The position numbers were made by a program, and so were the translations under genes. From Chitinilyticum piscinae (GTDB lineage Bacteria > Pseudomonadota > Gammaproteobacteria > Burkholderiales > Chitinibacteraceae), in the NCBI RefSeq assembly GCF_015223195.1, contig NZ_JADFUA010000005.1, positions 62,001-126,000 on the forward strand: DNA of 64,000 nt, read 5' to 3'. Each line of letters opens with the position of its first letter. The first letter of the stretch is position 1. A model generated the notes under the pieces. It saw only the letters and a list, made by a program, of their open reading frames with translations. It was not told the DNA's origin and searched no databases. Positions 54,428-64,000 of the stretch are shown here, one piece after another.

Positions 54428-55303
54428 ATGAGCCAGACACTCCCCCCCTTGAATGCCCTGCGCGCCTTCGAAGCTGCAGCACGCCTGAACAGCTTTTCGC
54501 TGGCTGCAAATGAACTGCACGTTACGCACGGCGCGATCAGCAAGCAGATCCGGCACCTCGAAGACTGGCTGGGGCAAGCCCTTTTCGAGCGCCATGGCGG
54601 TCGCGTGAAACTGAGCGAAACCGGCTGGCGCTATCTGGTACAGATCCAGGACAGCTTTGACATCATCAGTAGCGCCACCTCGCAATTGCGCGAACCGGTG
54701 GTACAACGGCGCCTGACGATCAACTCGACACCGACCCTGGCGATGCGCTGGCTACTGCCGCGGCTGCAGCACTTCCGCGCTGCCAATCCCGATATCGAAT
54801 TGCGGATTGCCACCTCTGATCGCGACATCAGCCGGCTGGAAAGCCCTTTTGACATCGCGATTCGCCGCGGCCCCGGTGACTGGCCGGGCTTTGTCAGTCA
54901 CCCTTTCCTGCAGGAATGGGAGCTCCCGCTCTGCCATCCGCAACTGCTCGAGCACAATCCGATCCGTGAGCCTGCCGATCTGGCTCGGCACACCCTGCTG
55001 ATTGCCGATACACGTCCGGCCGCCTGGCCCCGCTGGCTGACACTGGCCGGGATTCCCGACCTCAAGCCCGCAGCCACGCTGGAATTCGACCATTTCTATC
55101 TTGCACTGCAGGCTGCGATTGATGGACTAGGGATCGCGCTGGGCCCACTGCCGATGATGCAGCAGGAACTGGATAACGGTGCGCTCTGTGCGCCACTGGC
55201 CAGCCCGGTAGCGCCAGTACGAGGCTATTGCTGGATCGTGCCACGCAATCTGATGGAAGACCCTGCAGTCAGTGCATTCTGCAGCTGGCTGGAAGCGCAG
55301 TAA
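54428..55303 (+). CDS. LysR-family transcriptional regulator (GcvA-like)
   Basis: A 291-residue regulator. The N-terminal winged helix-turn-helix reads LNALRAFEAAARLNSFSLAANELHVTHGAISKQIRHLEDWLG, a sequence style close to GcvA. The substrate-binding domain follows (TLAMRWLLPRLQHFRAANPDIEL, FDIAIRRGPGDWPG). The ligand is unknown. It is transcribed away from acnB and may regulate it or itself through the shared intergenic region. Confidence 0.88.
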   Translation: MSQTLPPLNALRAFEAAARLNSFSLAANELHVTHGAISKQIRHLEDWLGQALFERHGGRVKLSETGWRYLVQIQDSFDIISSATSQLREPVVQRRLTINSTPTLAMRWLLPRLQHFRAANPDIELRIATSDRDISRLESPFDIAIRRGPGDWPGFVSHPFLQEWELPLCHPQLLEHNPIREPADLARHTLLIADTRPAAWPRWLTLAGIPDLKPAATLEFDHFYLALQAAIDGLGIALGPLPMMQQELDNGALCAPLASPVAPVRGYCWIVPRNLMEDPAVSAFCSWLEAQ

Positions 55304-55325
55304 GTATACACCATACCGTATACAC
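55304..55325. repeat. Direct repeat GTATACAC downstream of the LysR gene
   Basis: GTATACAC occurs at 55304-55311 and 55318-55325, 14 bases apart, straddling and following the LysR stop codon. Each copy has a GTATAC palindrome. Role unknown. Confidence 0.4.
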
Positions 55326-55401
55326 TAAAAATCATTGCCAAATAACACCCTCAGCGACATACCCACCATACACATAAGCATCGCACCGATTGGCTCCGCA
55401 A

Positions 55402-55433
55402 ATGACAAAGCCGCCCAAGGGCGGCTTTGTCAT
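55402..55433. terminator. Bidirectional terminator between the LysR gene and ppiD
   Basis: ATGACAAAGCCGCCC / GGGCGGCTTTGTCAT (55402-55416 and 55419-55433), 15 bp with an AA loop. It lies between convergent genes. T-tracts are short, within the stem. Confidence 0.75.
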
Positions 55434-55448
55434 GGCACGTCAGGCAGA

Positions 55449-57302
55449 TTACTCGGCCTTGGCCGCCTTGGCGACCGGCACCTTCACTTCATAGCGAGTC
55501 TTGAGCGCATCCAGATAGGCAAAAGCCTCGCGATTGGCCAGCTGCCGCTGCAGCATGGCAGCAAATTGCTGGCGGGTCTGGGCATTCAATTCCGCAGCTG
55601 GTGTTACTTTGTTCACACGCACCAGCAGGTAGCCCTGACCCGGCACTTCGGCACCCACGTACGCGGGCAGCTTGCCTGCATCAACCTTGAAGATCTCCTT
55701 CACCGGACCACCTGCCTGCCCATTCAAATCCTGACGCACAGGCTTGCTTTCACCCCAAGTCAGCGCCATGGCAGAGCCCGACTGCAGCTGCTTGAGCTTC
55801 GCCTCACCATCCTGCTTGGCCAGCGCAACCGCCTTGTCCTGCTTGAGCATCTGCTCAATCACCGGCTTCACTTCATCCAGCTTGTGCTGCTGCTCCGGCT
55901 TGTGCTCCAGCACACGCGCAGCAATGAACATTCCCGGCGCCACTTCGATCGCGGAGGTGTTCTGCTTGTTCTTCAGCACATCGTCGGCAAAGACGGCCTC
56001 GATCAGTTTCGGGTTGTTCAGCTGCTGATCCTGCGCACCCTTGCGAGTCAGCCAGTTACTGCTTAGAACAGTCAGCTGGAACTTGTCAGCAGCAGGCTTG
56101 AGACTACCGCCTTCCTGATAGAGGAACTCGTTCAGCTCTTCGATCTTCTTCTGTACTTGTTCCTGGGCCGCCTGGTTCTTCAAGCGCCCCTCGATCTCCG
56201 GACGCACGTCGGCGAGCTGGCGAGCCTTGATGTCCTCAACCAGCAGGATGCTCAGGCCTTGCGGGCCTTCGACCAGATCGCTGACCTGCCCCTTGGCCAG
56301 CTTGAATGCAGCGGCATCAAAGTCGGCATTCTGGCTAACCCCCTTGGCGAGATAGCCGAGATCACCACCATTGGCCGCAGACAGCGCATCCTGCGACTTC
56401 TGCTTGGCGACATTGGCAAAATCGGCCGGGTTCTTTTTCAACTGTGCCAGCACTGCTTCGGCATCCTTGCGAACGGCCGCCTTGGCATCTGCGGAGGCAT
56501 TAGCCGGGTAATTCAGCTGGATCAGGCGAATCTTGCGCTCTTCCTTGGCCAGCTCGCTGCGATGCTCCTCGAAGTACTTGGCCACATCAGCCTCGTTCAC
56601 CGAGGCCGCCTCGGCGAACTTCTGTGCACTGAGCGTTACGTAGTCGATGCGCACCATCTCCGGCGACTTGAATTTGGCCTGGTTGGCACCGTAGTACTTG
56701 CTGATCTCGTCATCGCTGACCGTAGCCTTGGCGAGGTAATCCTGCCCCGGCAGGGTCACGACCGACACCTCGCGGGTTTCGCCCAGAATACGGTTCAGCA
56801 GATCCAGCGAAGCATTGCTGACAAAACCAGAGGCAAAAATGGGCTGCAGCAACTGATTGATCAGAACATCCTTGCGCACACTCTCATCATACTGGTCAGC
56901 CGTCATGCGGCGCGCCTCGAGTTGCTGCTTGTAAAGTACCTGGATTTCTTCCGTTGTCGGACTGGGCTTGCCGCTGCTCATTGCCAACCCCTTCGCAATC
57001 AGGCCCGCGAGATCGGACTGGCTGATCGCCAGCCCTTGCTCTTTGGCCTCAACCGTGAGCAGGCGCTGCTGGATCAATTGCTCGACAATCTGGGCCTTCT
57101 CGGCGTCCGGCACTGGCTGCCCCTGCGTGGCAACCGCAAAGTCATAAGGAGTGATCTTGGACCCGGCGACTTTGGCCAGATAGCCTTCGTTGTCGGACAT
57201 CGCACCGTAACCGGTCACACCGGCGGTAACGATCAGCCCCAGAGAGACAGCACCCAGCAGCACTTGCGCTGCCGTCTTGTGATTTTGGACGTAGTCGAAC
57301 AT
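55449..57302 (-). CDS. ppiD: Periplasmic folding chaperone PpiD
   Basis: A 617-residue membrane-anchored PPIase-like chaperone. A single N-terminal TM (about residues 12-34, AAQVLLGAVSLGLIVTAGVTGYG) anchors it to the inner membrane. A SurA-like N-terminal chaperone domain (ITPYDFAVATQGQPVPDAEKAQIVEQLIQQRLL) and a parvulin-type rotamase domain (IQLNYPANASADAK...GGDLGYLAKGVSQNADFD) follow. It assists outer-membrane protein folding near the Sec translocon. The ATG at 57302 is used; an upstream extension of 30 codons reads towards the tRNA terminator. Confidence 0.9.
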   Translation of the reverse strand: MFDYVQNHKTAAQVLLGAVSLGLIVTAGVTGYGAMSDNEGYLAKVAGSKITPYDFAVATQGQPVPDAEKAQIVEQLIQQRLLTVEAKEQGLAISQSDLAGLIAKGLAMSSGKPSPTTEEIQVLYKQQLEARRMTADQYDESVRKDVLINQLLQPIFASGFVSNASLDLLNRILGETREVSVVTLPGQDYLAKATVSDDEISKYYGANQAKFKSPEMVRIDYVTLSAQKFAEAASVNEADVAKYFEEHRSELAKEERKIRLIQLNYPANASADAKAAVRKDAEAVLAQLKKNPADFANVAKQKSQDALSAANGGDLGYLAKGVSQNADFDAAAFKLAKGQVSDLVEGPQGLSILLVEDIKARQLADVRPEIEGRLKNQAAQEQVQKKIEELNEFLYQEGGSLKPAADKFQLTVLSSNWLTRKGAQDQQLNNPKLIEAVFADDVLKNKQNTSAIEVAPGMFIAARVLEHKPEQQHKLDEVKPVIEQMLKQDKAVALAKQDGEAKLKQLQSGSAMALTWGESKPVRQDLNGQAGGPVKEIFKVDAGKLPAYVGAEVPGQGYLLVRVNKVTPAAELNAQTRQQFAAMLQRQLANREAFAYLDALKTRYEVKVPVAKAAKAE

Positions 57303-57392
57303 TGCGTATAGCACTCCCCTGCTTTTGTGCAGGCATCTTGCCAGATAACGGAACCGCTGTCTGCTATCCGTGTAAGCAAGTCGGAAAATCAA

Positions 57393-57416
57393 AAGGGCAA
57401 ACCGAAGTTTGCCCTT
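57393..57416 (-). terminator. Intrinsic terminator of tRNA-Asp
   Basis: AAGGGCAAAC / GTTTGCCCTT (57393-57402 and 57407-57416) with a CGAA (TTCG on the minus strand) tetraloop, followed on the minus strand by TTGATTTT. It lies 9 bases beyond the tRNA 3' end. Confidence 0.88.
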
Positions 57417-57424
57417 GGAGAAAC

Positions 57425-57501
57425 TGGCGGAGCGGACGGGGCTCGAACCCGCGACCCCCGGCGTGACAGGCCGGTATTCTGACCAACTGAACTACCGCTC
57501 C
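57425..57501 (-). tRNA. tRNA-Asp (GUC)
   Basis: A 77-base cloverleaf with acceptor stem GGAGCGG / CCGCTCC, D arm with TTCAGTTGGT, anticodon loop CTGTCAC (anticodon GUC at 57467-57465), T arm with GGTTCGAGCCCC and an encoded CCA (57427-57425). It lies between hupB and ppiD on the same strand. Confidence 0.98.
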
Positions 57502-57602
57502 GGAACCGGCAAGCGCCTTGCCGGACAGGTACCGCCAAAACAGGCAGACCCGTTCACTCGCCGCCGCCCGTGCAGCCTTGGGCGCTCAGGCGGCGACGGG
57601 GA

Positions 57603-57875
57603 TTACTGTACAGCGTCCTTCAGCGACTTGCCAGCGCGGAACTTCGGTTGCTTGGCAGCTTCGATCTTGATGGATTCGCCGGTGCGCGGGTTGCGGCCGG
57701 TGCGAGCTTCACGCTCGGCTACATAGAAAGAGCCGAAGCCGACGAGGGTTACTTCCTGGCCGCCTTGCAGAGCACCAGTGATAGCCTCAATCGTAGCGTC
57801 CAGAGCTTTACCGGCAGCGGCCTTGGACAGACCTGCGGATTCGGCGATAGCGTCGATCAGTTCCGATTTGTTCAC
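57603..57875 (-). CDS. hupB: DNA-binding protein HU
   Basis: A 90-residue HU-beta type histone-like protein. It starts [27 protein letters not shown] and has the DNA-contacting arm [21 protein letters not shown]. It bends DNA and shapes the nucleoid. The start is GTG at 57875 with AGGGG seven bases upstream. It is downstream of lon, the usual neighbour. Confidence 0.96.
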   Translation of the reverse strand: MNKSELIDAIAESAGLSKAAAGKALDATIEAITGALQGGQEVTLVGFGSFYVAEREARTGRNPRTGESIKIEAAKQPKFRAGKSLKDAVQ

Positions 57876-57957
57876 TTACATCCCCTTCGTATTGGTTGAA
57901 TTTATTCAGTCAGCCGATTGCTCAGCCTTTATATCAAGCAGCAAAAAACAGTGTCAA

Positions 57958-60375
57958 CTAGTGTTTGGTGCTATGTGTTCCCGTTTCCACGGCTGGCTTG
58001 TCAGCGGAAGATTCAAGAGCGGCTTCCGCCTCGGCCAGAGGCAAAGGCTGCGACTCCAGCGCCAGTGATAGTACCTGATCAATCCATTTGACGGGATGAA
58101 TTTTCAGGCCACGCTTCACGTTGTCAGGGATTTCCGCAAGGTCCTTGGCATTCCCCTCGGGAATCAGCACATGCTTGATCCCGCCGCGCAACGCTGCAAG
58201 AAGCTTTTCTTTCAAACCGCCAATCGGCAATACTTCGCCGCGCAGCGTGATTTCACCAGTCATGGCAACATCACAGCGCACCGGAATGCCGGTAAGGATC
58301 GATGTCAGCGCCGTTGTTATGGCAATACCGGCAGATGGCCCATCCTTGGGGGTAGCCCCCTCGGGCAGATGGATATGAATGTCGTGCTTCTCATAGAAGC
58401 CCGGATCAATCCCCAGTGTCGAAGCTCGGGCACGCACCACCGACAGAGCGGCCTGAATCGACTCCTGCATGACCTCGCCCAGCTGGCCGGTCTGAATCAT
58501 CTTACCCTTGCCGGCGAACTTGACCGCCTCGATGGTCAGCAATTCACCGCCCACCTCGGTCCAAGCCAGACCGGTAACCTGACCCACCTGATTCTGCTTC
58601 TCGGCCTGACCGAAATCATAACGGCGCACACCCAGATATTTGTCCAAGCCCTTGGCCGTGACCGTCAGTGTCTTGTCGCTCGGCTTAAGCAGCAACGCCT
58701 TGACCACCTTGCGGCAGATTTTGGCGATCTCGCGATCGAGGCTGCGCACCCCCGCTTCCCGGGTGTAATAGCGAATGATCTCGCGCACGGCCGATTCCTG
58801 AACGACCATCTCGCCCTCTTTCAGGCCATTGGCCTTCATCTGCTTGGGCACCAGATACTTGAGCGCAATATTGACCTTCTCGTCTTCGGTATATCCCGCG
58901 AGCCGAATCACTTCCATGCGATCCAGAAGCGCCGCAGGAATATTCAAGGAATTGGCTGTCGCCACAAACATCACGTCGGACAGATCGTATTCGACTTCCA
59001 GATAATGATCGCTGAACGCGTGATTCTGCTCCGGATCAAGCACCTCGAGCAGTGCAGACGAGGGATCACCCCGGAAATCCTGGCCAAGCTTGTCAACCTC
59101 ATCAAGCAGGAACAGCGGATTTTTCACACCAACCTTGTTCATGCTCTGGAGAATCTTGCCCGGCATGGACCCGATATAGGTACGGCGATGCCCGCGAATT
59201 TCAGCCTCGTCACGCACACCGCCCAGCGCCATGCGCACAAACTTGCGATTGGTTGCGCGTGCAATGGATTCACCCAGCGAGGTTTTACCCACACCCGGAG
59301 GTCCGACCAGACACAGGATCGGACCCTTCAGCTTCTCGACGCGCTGCTGCACGGCGAGATATTCGACAATGCGTTCCTTGACTTTGTCCAGACCATAATG
59401 GTCCGCATCAAGCACCGTCTCGGCCTCGGCAAGATCCTTGCTGATTTTGGTCTTCTTTTTCCAGGGCAGACCAACAATCGTCTCAATGTAATTGCGTACC
59501 ACCGTCGCTTCAGCGGACATTGGCGACATCATGCGCAATTTTTTCAGCTCGCCCTCGGCCTTTTCTCGGGCTTCCTTGCTCATGCCCACCGTCTTGATGC
59601 GCTTTTCCAGCTCATCCAGATCGGCATTTTCATCCAGCTCACCCAATTCCTTCTGGATGGCCTTGACCTGTTCGTTCAGGTAGTACTCGCGCTGGCTCTT
59701 CTCCATCTGGCGCTTGACACGACCACGGATACGCTTTTCGACCTGCAGGATATCCAGCTCTGCCTCCAGCTGCTTCAGCAGGTGATCCATGCGATCCTTG
59801 ACCGATGGCATTTCCAGCACTACCTGCTTCTGCTCGAGCTTGAGGGGCAAGTGCGCGGCAACGGTATCTGCCAGACGACTGGCCGACTCGATACCGGACA
59901 GCGAAGTGAGGATTTCCGGAGGGATTTTCTTGTTGAGCTTTACGTACTGGTCAAATTGGGCCAGCAAGGTACGGCGCATGGCCTCGGTCTCGTGACTGAG
60001 CTCGTCTTCCGGTGCCAGCGGCTCGGCCACGGCGCTGAAATAACCATCTTCCTCGGTCAAACCATGCAGACGGGCACGCTGACTCCCTTCCACCAGCACC
60101 TTGACCGTACCATCCGGCAGCTTGAGCAACTGCAGGACCGTAGCAATTGTCCCCACCTCATAGACATCTGCCAGAGCCGGCTCATCCTTGGCCGCATTTT
60201 TCTGGGCAGCCAGCAAAATCGGCGTACCGCTCTCGGTCGCCACTTCAAGGGCACGGATCGATTTGGGCCGCCCCACAAAGAGCGGAATAACCATATGGGG
60301 GAAAACCACCACGTCGCGCAAGGGCAACATGGGGAAAGAAACGGGATCGGAAGGCAGAACTTGGGGATCGGACAT
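57958..60375 (-). CDS. lon: ATP-dependent protease Lon
   Basis: An 805-residue LonA. The N-terminal substrate domain opens [24 protein letters not shown] coiled coil is followed by the AAA+ module with Walker [10 protein letters not shown] and Walker [10 protein letters not shown]. The protease domain has the catalytic Ser in [10 protein letters not shown] and Lys in [10 protein letters not shown]. It degrades misfolded and regulatory proteins. The ATG at 60375 gives the family start MSDP; the ribosome binding site is weak. clpX lies 106 bases upstream. Confidence 0.96.
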   Translation of the reverse strand: MSDPQVLPSDPVSFPMLPLRDVVVFPHMVIPLFVGRPKSIRALEVATESGTPILLAAQKNAAKDEPALADVYEVGTIATVLQLLKLPDGTVKVLVEGSQRARLHGLTEEDGYFSAVAEPLAPEDELSHETEAMRRTLLAQFDQYVKLNKKIPPEILTSLSGIESASRLADTVAAHLPLKLEQKQVVLEMPSVKDRMDHLLKQLEAELDILQVEKRIRGRVKRQMEKSQREYYLNEQVKAIQKELGELDENADLDELEKRIKTVGMSKEAREKAEGELKKLRMMSPMSAEATVVRNYIETIVGLPWKKKTKISKDLAEAETVLDADHYGLDKVKERIVEYLAVQQRVEKLKGPILCLVGPPGVGKTSLGESIARATNRKFVRMALGGVRDEAEIRGHRRTYIGSMPGKILQSMNKVGVKNPLFLLDEVDKLGQDFRGDPSSALLEVLDPEQNHAFSDHYLEVEYDLSDVMFVATANSLNIPAALLDRMEVIRLAGYTEDEKVNIALKYLVPKQMKANGLKEGEMVVQESAVREIIRYYTREAGVRSLDREIAKICRKVVKALLLKPSDKTLTVTAKGLDKYLGVRRYDFGQAEKQNQVGQVTGLAWTEVGGELLTIEAVKFAGKGKMIQTGQLGEVMQESIQAALSVVRARASTLGIDPGFYEKHDIHIHLPEGATPKDGPSAGIAITTALTSILTGIPVRCDVAMTGEITLRGEVLPIGGLKEKLLAALRGGIKHVLIPEGNAKDLAEIPDNVKRGLKIHPVKWIDQVLSLALESQPLPLAEAEAALESSADKPAVETGTHSTKH

Positions 60376-60481
60376 GGCAGGAAATACGAATCCGCGAAAA
60401 AGGTTACTCAAATAATGCGGGCTGGCTCGGCAAAATTCAATGCCAGGCCAGCCCCATCAGCGCGGAAAAACCGAAAACAAC

Positions 60482-61747
60482 TCAGGCAGCCGAATCTGCC
60501 GGTACAAATACAGGCTTGGCACCAGCAGTCACCACTTCCTCGGCGACGACCACCTTGGCGACATCCTGCATGGCAGGCAACTCGTACATGGTATCCAGCA
60601 AGGTCTGCTCCATGATCGAACGCAAACCGCGTGCACCGGTCTTGCGCTCCATGGCCTTGCGGGCAATCGCCTTGAGCGTTTCAGGCGGCATTTCCAGTAG
60701 CACGTCTTCCATTTCGAACAATTTCTGGTATTGCTTGACCAGTGCGTTCTTGGGCTCCGACAGAATGGAAACCAGCGCCTCCTCATCCAGCTCGTCCAGC
60801 GTTGCCACGACCGGCAGGCGGCCGACAAACTCCGGAATCAAGCCGAAGCGGATCAAATCATCGGGCTCGACTTCATGCAGCACACTCACCGAGCTGGCTG
60901 CTTCATCCTTGCTCACCACTTCTGCACCGAAACCGATGCCGCCCTTGACCGAACGGTTGCGGATGATCTTGTTCAGACCTTCGAACGCGCCACCGCAAAT
61001 GAACAGGATGTTGGTGGTATCAACCTGCGGCATATCCTGGTTCGGATGCTTGCGACCACCGTGCGGCGGCACCGAAGCAACGGTACCTTCGATCAGCTTC
61101 AGCAGCGCCTGCTGGACACCTTCTCCAGATACATCGCGAGTGATCGAGGGATTCTCGGACTTGCGGGCAATCTTGTCGATTTCATCGATATAAATAATGC
61201 CGCGCTGCGCCTTTTCGACATCGTGATCACATTGCGCCAGCAACTTGGCAATAATGTGCTCGACGTCTTCACCGACGTAACCAGCTTCAGTCAGTGTTGT
61301 GGCATCGGCCATCACGAAGGGCACATCCAGCAGGCGCGCCATGGTCTGAGCCAGCAGCGTCTTGCCCGAGCCGGTCGGCCCGATCAGCAGGATATTGGAT
61401 TTCGACAGTTCAACACTTTCGTCATCCTTGATCTTTCCCTTGGTCGCCAGACGCTTGTAGTGGTTGTAAACCGCCACAGCGAGAATTTTTTTTGCACGCT
61501 CCTGCCCGATCACATACTGATCGAGCACATTGCGGATCTCCGTCGGCAGAGGCAGCTTCTTGCCGGAAGGAGTTTGGGCATCCTCGATGCCAATCTGGGC
61601 AATTTCGTCTTTCAGGATGTCATTGCACAGCTCGATACACTCGTTGCAGATGAATACCTGCGGACCTGCCACCAGCTTCACGACTTCATGCTGGCTTTTG
61701 CCGCAGAAAGAGCAATAGAGGAGTTTGTCGCTGTTTTTTTCGGACAT
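60482..61747 (-). CDS. clpX: ATP-dependent Clp protease ATP-binding subunit ClpX
   Basis: A 421-residue unfoldase. The zinc-binding domain has CSFCGK and CNECIELC. Walker A is [11 protein letters not shown], Walker [12 protein letters not shown], and the ClpP-docking IGF-type loop and sensor regions follow ([11 protein letters not shown]). It feeds substrates to ClpP. The ATG at 61747 is used, since [16 protein letters not shown] is the family start. It follows clpP in the same unit, across a hairpin. Confidence 0.96.
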   Translation of the reverse strand: MSEKNSDKLLYCSFCGKSQHEVVKLVAGPQVFICNECIELCNDILKDEIAQIGIEDAQTPSGKKLPLPTEIRNVLDQYVIGQERAKKILAVAVYNHYKRLATKGKIKDDESVELSKSNILLIGPTGSGKTLLAQTMARLLDVPFVMADATTLTEAGYVGEDVEHIIAKLLAQCDHDVEKAQRGIIYIDEIDKIARKSENPSITRDVSGEGVQQALLKLIEGTVASVPPHGGRKHPNQDMPQVDTTNILFICGGAFEGLNKIIRNRSVKGGIGFGAEVVSKDEAASSVSVLHEVEPDDLIRFGLIPEFVGRLPVVATLDELDEEALVSILSEPKNALVKQYQKLFEMEDVLLEMPPETLKAIARKAMERKTGARGLRSIMEQTLLDTMYELPAMQDVAKVVVAEEVVTAGAKPVFVPADSAA

Positions 61748-61793
61748 GATGCTAATCACCCAAGCCTGCCCGAAACGGCAGGCTGTTCAGAAA

Positions 61794-61820
61794 CAAACGC
61801 CGCCAGATCAACTGGCGGCG
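61794..61820 (-). terminator. Hairpin between clpP and clpX
   Basis: CGCCGCCAG / CTGGCGGCG (61798-61806 and 61812-61820) with an ATCAA loop, followed on the minus strand by TTTGTTT. It could cause partial termination and make ClpP exceed ClpX. Confidence 0.6.
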
Positions 61821-61840
61821 TGCTAAGGCGTTGGCCAGCC

Positions 61841-62461
61841 TCAGGCGGCTTGGCCGCCGCGAGAAACCAGCACTTCGTCGATCAGGCCGTAGGCCTTGGC
61901 CTCGGCTGATGACAGGAAATTGTCGCGATCAGTATCGCGCTCGATCGTTTCGACCGATTGACCAGTATGTTTCGCCAGCAATTCGTTGAGCTGACGCTTG
62001 GTCTTGATCAGCTCCTTGGCATGGATCTCGATATCCGAGGCCTGGCCAGCCAGACCACCAATCAGCGGCTGATGGATCATGATGCGGGAATTCGGCAAGG
62101 CAAAGCGCTTACCCTCGGCACCACCCGCCAGCAGGAACGCGCCCATGGAGGCTGCCATACCGATGCACAGCGTGGAAACCTGCGGCTTGATGAATTGCAT
62201 GGTGTCGTAAATCGACATGCCGGCAGTCACCGAGCCACCCGGCGAATTGATATACAGATGGATGTCCTTGTCCGGATTTTCCGATTCAAGGAACAACAGC
62301 TGTGCCACCACGAGGTTGGCGGTCTGGTCATTGACCGGACCGACCAGGAATACGACCCGCTCTTTCAGCAGTCGCGAGTAGATATCATACGAGCGTTCGC
62401 CACGCCCGCTCTGCTCCACGACCATCGGGATATACCCGAGATTTTGCGGATCGAATTCCAT
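61841..62461 (-). CDS. clpP: ATP-dependent Clp protease proteolytic subunit ClpP
   Basis: A 206-residue serine protease. The catalytic triad comprises Ser105 (GMAASMGAF), His130 (MIHQPLIGG) and the Asp in ERDTDRDNF. The N-terminus [32 protein letters not shown] is canonical. It forms the tetradecameric chamber used by ClpX or ClpA. GAGGT precedes the start. It follows tig by 26 bases. Confidence 0.97.
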   Translation of the reverse strand: MEFDPQNLGYIPMVVEQSGRGERSYDIYSRLLKERVVFLVGPVNDQTANLVVAQLLFLESENPDKDIHLYINSPGGSVTAGMSIYDTMQFIKPQVSTLCIGMAASMGAFLLAGGAEGKRFALPNSRIMIHQPLIGGLAGQASDIEIHAKELIKTKRQLNELLAKHTGQSVETIERDTDRDNFLSSAEAKAYGLIDEVLVSRGGQAA

Positions 62462-62487
62462 TCAGTTACCTCGTTGTGTCAGTCAGA

Positions 62488-63795
62488 TCAGCCTTGCTGG
62501 CCCATCAGGTCTTCAAAGCCCACGGCTTCGTCAGCAACCTTGGCACGCGCCAGCACGAATTCAACCACGTTGTCTTCCAGCGCCATCGACTCCGGGCCAG
62601 CCAGACGTTGGGCATCCTGGTAGTACCAGGCCACCACTTCAGCCGGATCTTCGTAATTCTGCGCCAGATCTTCAACGATCGCCTTGACCTGCTCCGGCTT
62701 GGCAACCAGCTCGTTAGCCTTGACCAGCTCGGCCAGCGCCAGACCCAGATGCACGCGGCGACGGGCTTGCGCCTCGAAGAATTGCGGGTTGAACGGTACC
62801 AACTTGGGGTCGATGCCACGCTGTTTCAAGTCAGCCTTCGCACCCTCGACCAGACGGCCGATTTCCAGACCGATCAGCGCCTTCGGCAGTTCCACCGGAG
62901 TCACCTCCAGCAGCGCATTCATCACGTTTTCCTTGGCGCGAGCCTTCAGGCGGAAGCGGACTTCGCGCTCGAGGTTGGAGCGCACTTCGGCACGCATCTT
63001 ACCCAGATCGCCGTCTTCGATGCCGAGGCTCTTGGCGAAATCGGCATTCAGTTCCGGCAGCTTGGCTTCGGCAACATTCTTCACGGTAATGGAGAATACG
63101 GCAGTCTTGCCGGCGACATCCTTGCCGTGATAGTCCTCAGGGAACTTCACGTCAACATTCTTGGCTTCGCCTTCCTTCATGCCAACGACGCCCTGCTCGA
63201 AGTCCGGCAGCATCTGGCCCTTGCCGATCAGGAACGCATAGTTGTCGGCCTTGCCGCCTTCGAAGGCTTCGCCATCGATGGTTCCGGCGAAGTCGATGAT
63301 CACACGATCACCTTCGGCTGCAGCACGCTCGACGCGCTCGAAGCGAGTACGTTGCTTGCGCAGGATCTCGACAGTCTTTTCCACTTCGGCATCGCTGACT
63401 TCCAGTACCGGCTTCTTGACTTCAGCAGCAGCCAGATCGCCGATCTGCACTTCCGGATAAACCTCGAAGGTCGCCACAAATTCGAACTGGTCAGCAGACG
63501 GCTCGCCATCCTTCGGCTCGAAGCGCGGATAGCCGGCAACCTGCAGATTCTGCTCGGTCACTGCTTCGGCAAAGGCGCGTTCGACGGTTTCACCCAGCAC
63601 TTCTTCCTGTACGCGGAAGCCGTATTGCTGAGCCACGATGTTCAGCGGAGCCTTGCCCGGACGGAAACCGTCGATCTTGGCAGTCTTGGCTACGCGCTTG
63701 AGGCGGCCATCAACCTGCTTGGCGATTTCAGTACGCGGTACCGCGATGGCAAAGCGGCGCTCGAGGCCGGCCAGAGTTTCCAGTTGTGCTTGCAT
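62488..63795 (-). CDS. tig: Trigger factor
   Basis: A 435-residue ribosome-associated chaperone with PPIase activity. The ribosome-binding signature GFRPGKAPLNIV is in the N-terminal domain. The FKBP-type PPIase domain lies near residues 150-240 (GDRVIIDFAGTIDGEAFEGGKADNYAFLIGKGQMLPDFEQGVVGM), followed by the C-terminal helical domain. GAGGAAAG precedes the ATG at 63795. The order tRNA-Leu, tig, clpP, clpX, lon is conserved in related bacteria. Confidence 0.97.
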   Translation of the reverse strand: MQAQLETLAGLERRFAIAVPRTEIAKQVDGRLKRVAKTAKIDGFRPGKAPLNIVAQQYGFRVQEEVLGETVERAFAEAVTEQNLQVAGYPRFEPKDGEPSADQFEFVATFEVYPEVQIGDLAAAEVKKPVLEVSDAEVEKTVEILRKQRTRFERVERAAAEGDRVIIDFAGTIDGEAFEGGKADNYAFLIGKGQMLPDFEQGVVGMKEGEAKNVDVKFPEDYHGKDVAGKTAVFSITVKNVAEAKLPELNADFAKSLGIEDGDLGKMRAEVRSNLEREVRFRLKARAKENVMNALLEVTPVELPKALIGLEIGRLVEGAKADLKQRGIDPKLVPFNPQFFEAQARRRVHLGLALAELVKANELVAKPEQVKAIVEDLAQNYEDPAEVVAWYYQDAQRLAGPESMALEDNVVEFVLARAKVADEAVGFEDLMGQQG

Positions 63796-63888
63796 TTCTT
63801 AACTTTCCTCGAACTGTGATCCGCAAGCCGCAAAGGCTCTGCGTGAAAATCACCACAGGCTATGGGTTCAAAACAATCGAAAGAATTC

Positions 63889-63973
63889 TGGTGCGCGAGG
63901 GGGGACTCGAACCCCCACACCTTGCGGCGCTGGAACCTAAATCCAGTGCGTCTACCAATTTCGCCACCCGCGC
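63889..63973 (-). tRNA. tRNA-Leu (UAG)
   Basis: An 85-base class II tRNA. It has acceptor stem GCGCGGG / CTCGCGC, D arm GGCGAAATTGGTAGACGC, anticodon loop TTTAGGT (anticodon UAG at 63939-63937), a long variable arm (CGCCGCAAGGTGTG) and T arm GGGGGTTCGAGTCCCCC, with CCA encoded at 63891-63889. It precedes tig on the same strand. Confidence 0.97.
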
Positions 63974-64000
63974 AGATGTCTGATACCACCGGCGTTTCTG

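Noticed and set aside
58096-60615. An 839-codon plus-strand open frame opposite lon
   Set aside because: Antisense shadow of lon with low-complexity composition. The minus strand encodes a complete Lon with all motifs.
1-64000. CRISPR arrays, prophage, insertion sequences or integrons
   Set aside because: No regularly spaced repeats, transposase, integrase or cas-like proteins were seen anywhere in the window.

Overview
The window reads as a chromosomal segment of a betaproteobacterium, moderately GC-rich, probably a Neisseriales relative of the Chromobacteriaceae/Chitinibacteraceae type. The evidence is the gene order surE-pcm-nlpD-rpoS, the order tRNA-Leu-tig-clpP-clpX-lon-hupB-tRNA-Asp-ppiD, the pairing of recJ with a COG4255-type gene, and the PhaR/phasin and PhaC/PhaA genes of polyhydroxyalkanoate (PHA) storage. 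Genus-level assignment is inference. There is no phage, insertion sequence, integrase or CRISPR array; this is a dense core genome with one large accessory-like signalling block.

Layout. 1-1.6 kb: end of an AMMECR1 gene and its partner radical SAM enzyme. 1.7-3.8 kb: tcdA and rimO (minus). 3.9-5.4 kb: divergent phaR and phaP. 5.4-6.7 kb: a CorC/HlyC-type membrane protein (minus). 6.7-7.4 kb: a gene-free stretch holding an orphan minus-strand terminator. 7.5-9.2 kb: ettA. 9.3-19.5 kb: a chemosensory cluster cheD, MCP, cheY, STAS gene, cheA, MCP, cheW, cheR, cheB and a response regulator with a degenerate EAL domain. 19.7-25 kb (minus): a histidine phosphatase, a nitroreductase and its TetR regulator with matching operators, a gamma-glutamylcyclotransferase-like gene, recJ and a conserved unknown gene. 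25.1-33.1 kb (plus): tsaB, rimI, a 4Fe-4S uracil-DNA glycosylase, then an EAL-HDOD protein, a hybrid-less PAS histidine kinase and a REC-GGDEF*-EAL response regulator. 33.3-40.7 kb: pgk, cysS, phaA, phaC, a PBP7-type peptidase and a YjfB-family gene. 40.9-45.5 kb: dnaE, an acylphosphatase and an alpha/beta-hydrolase that has lost its nucleophile. 45.6-51.2 kb (minus): rpoS, nlpD, pcm, surE, an EamA permease and a Rieske oxygenase. 51.2-55.3 kb: acnB and a divergent LysR regulator. 55.4-64 kb (minus): ppiD, tRNA-Asp, hupB, lon, clpX, clpP, tig, tRNA-Leu.

Functional links. Two signalling blocks lie 8 kb apart. The chemosensory array ends in a REC protein whose EAL domain has lost its catalytic residues. 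The second block pairs a membrane PAS kinase with a response regulator whose GGDEF is degenerate but whose EAL is intact, so it is predicted to degrade c-di-GMP. PHA genes are split between a regulator/phasin locus and a synthase/thiolase locus, and no phaB is present. Two steps of t6A/ct6A tRNA modification (tsaB, tcdA) are both here. Many intergenic regions carry a GGTATATG-type inverted repeat, and most transcription units end in clear intrinsic terminators. Start codons were chosen from ribosome binding sites, overlaps and family N-termini, and often lie downstream of the longest open frame.
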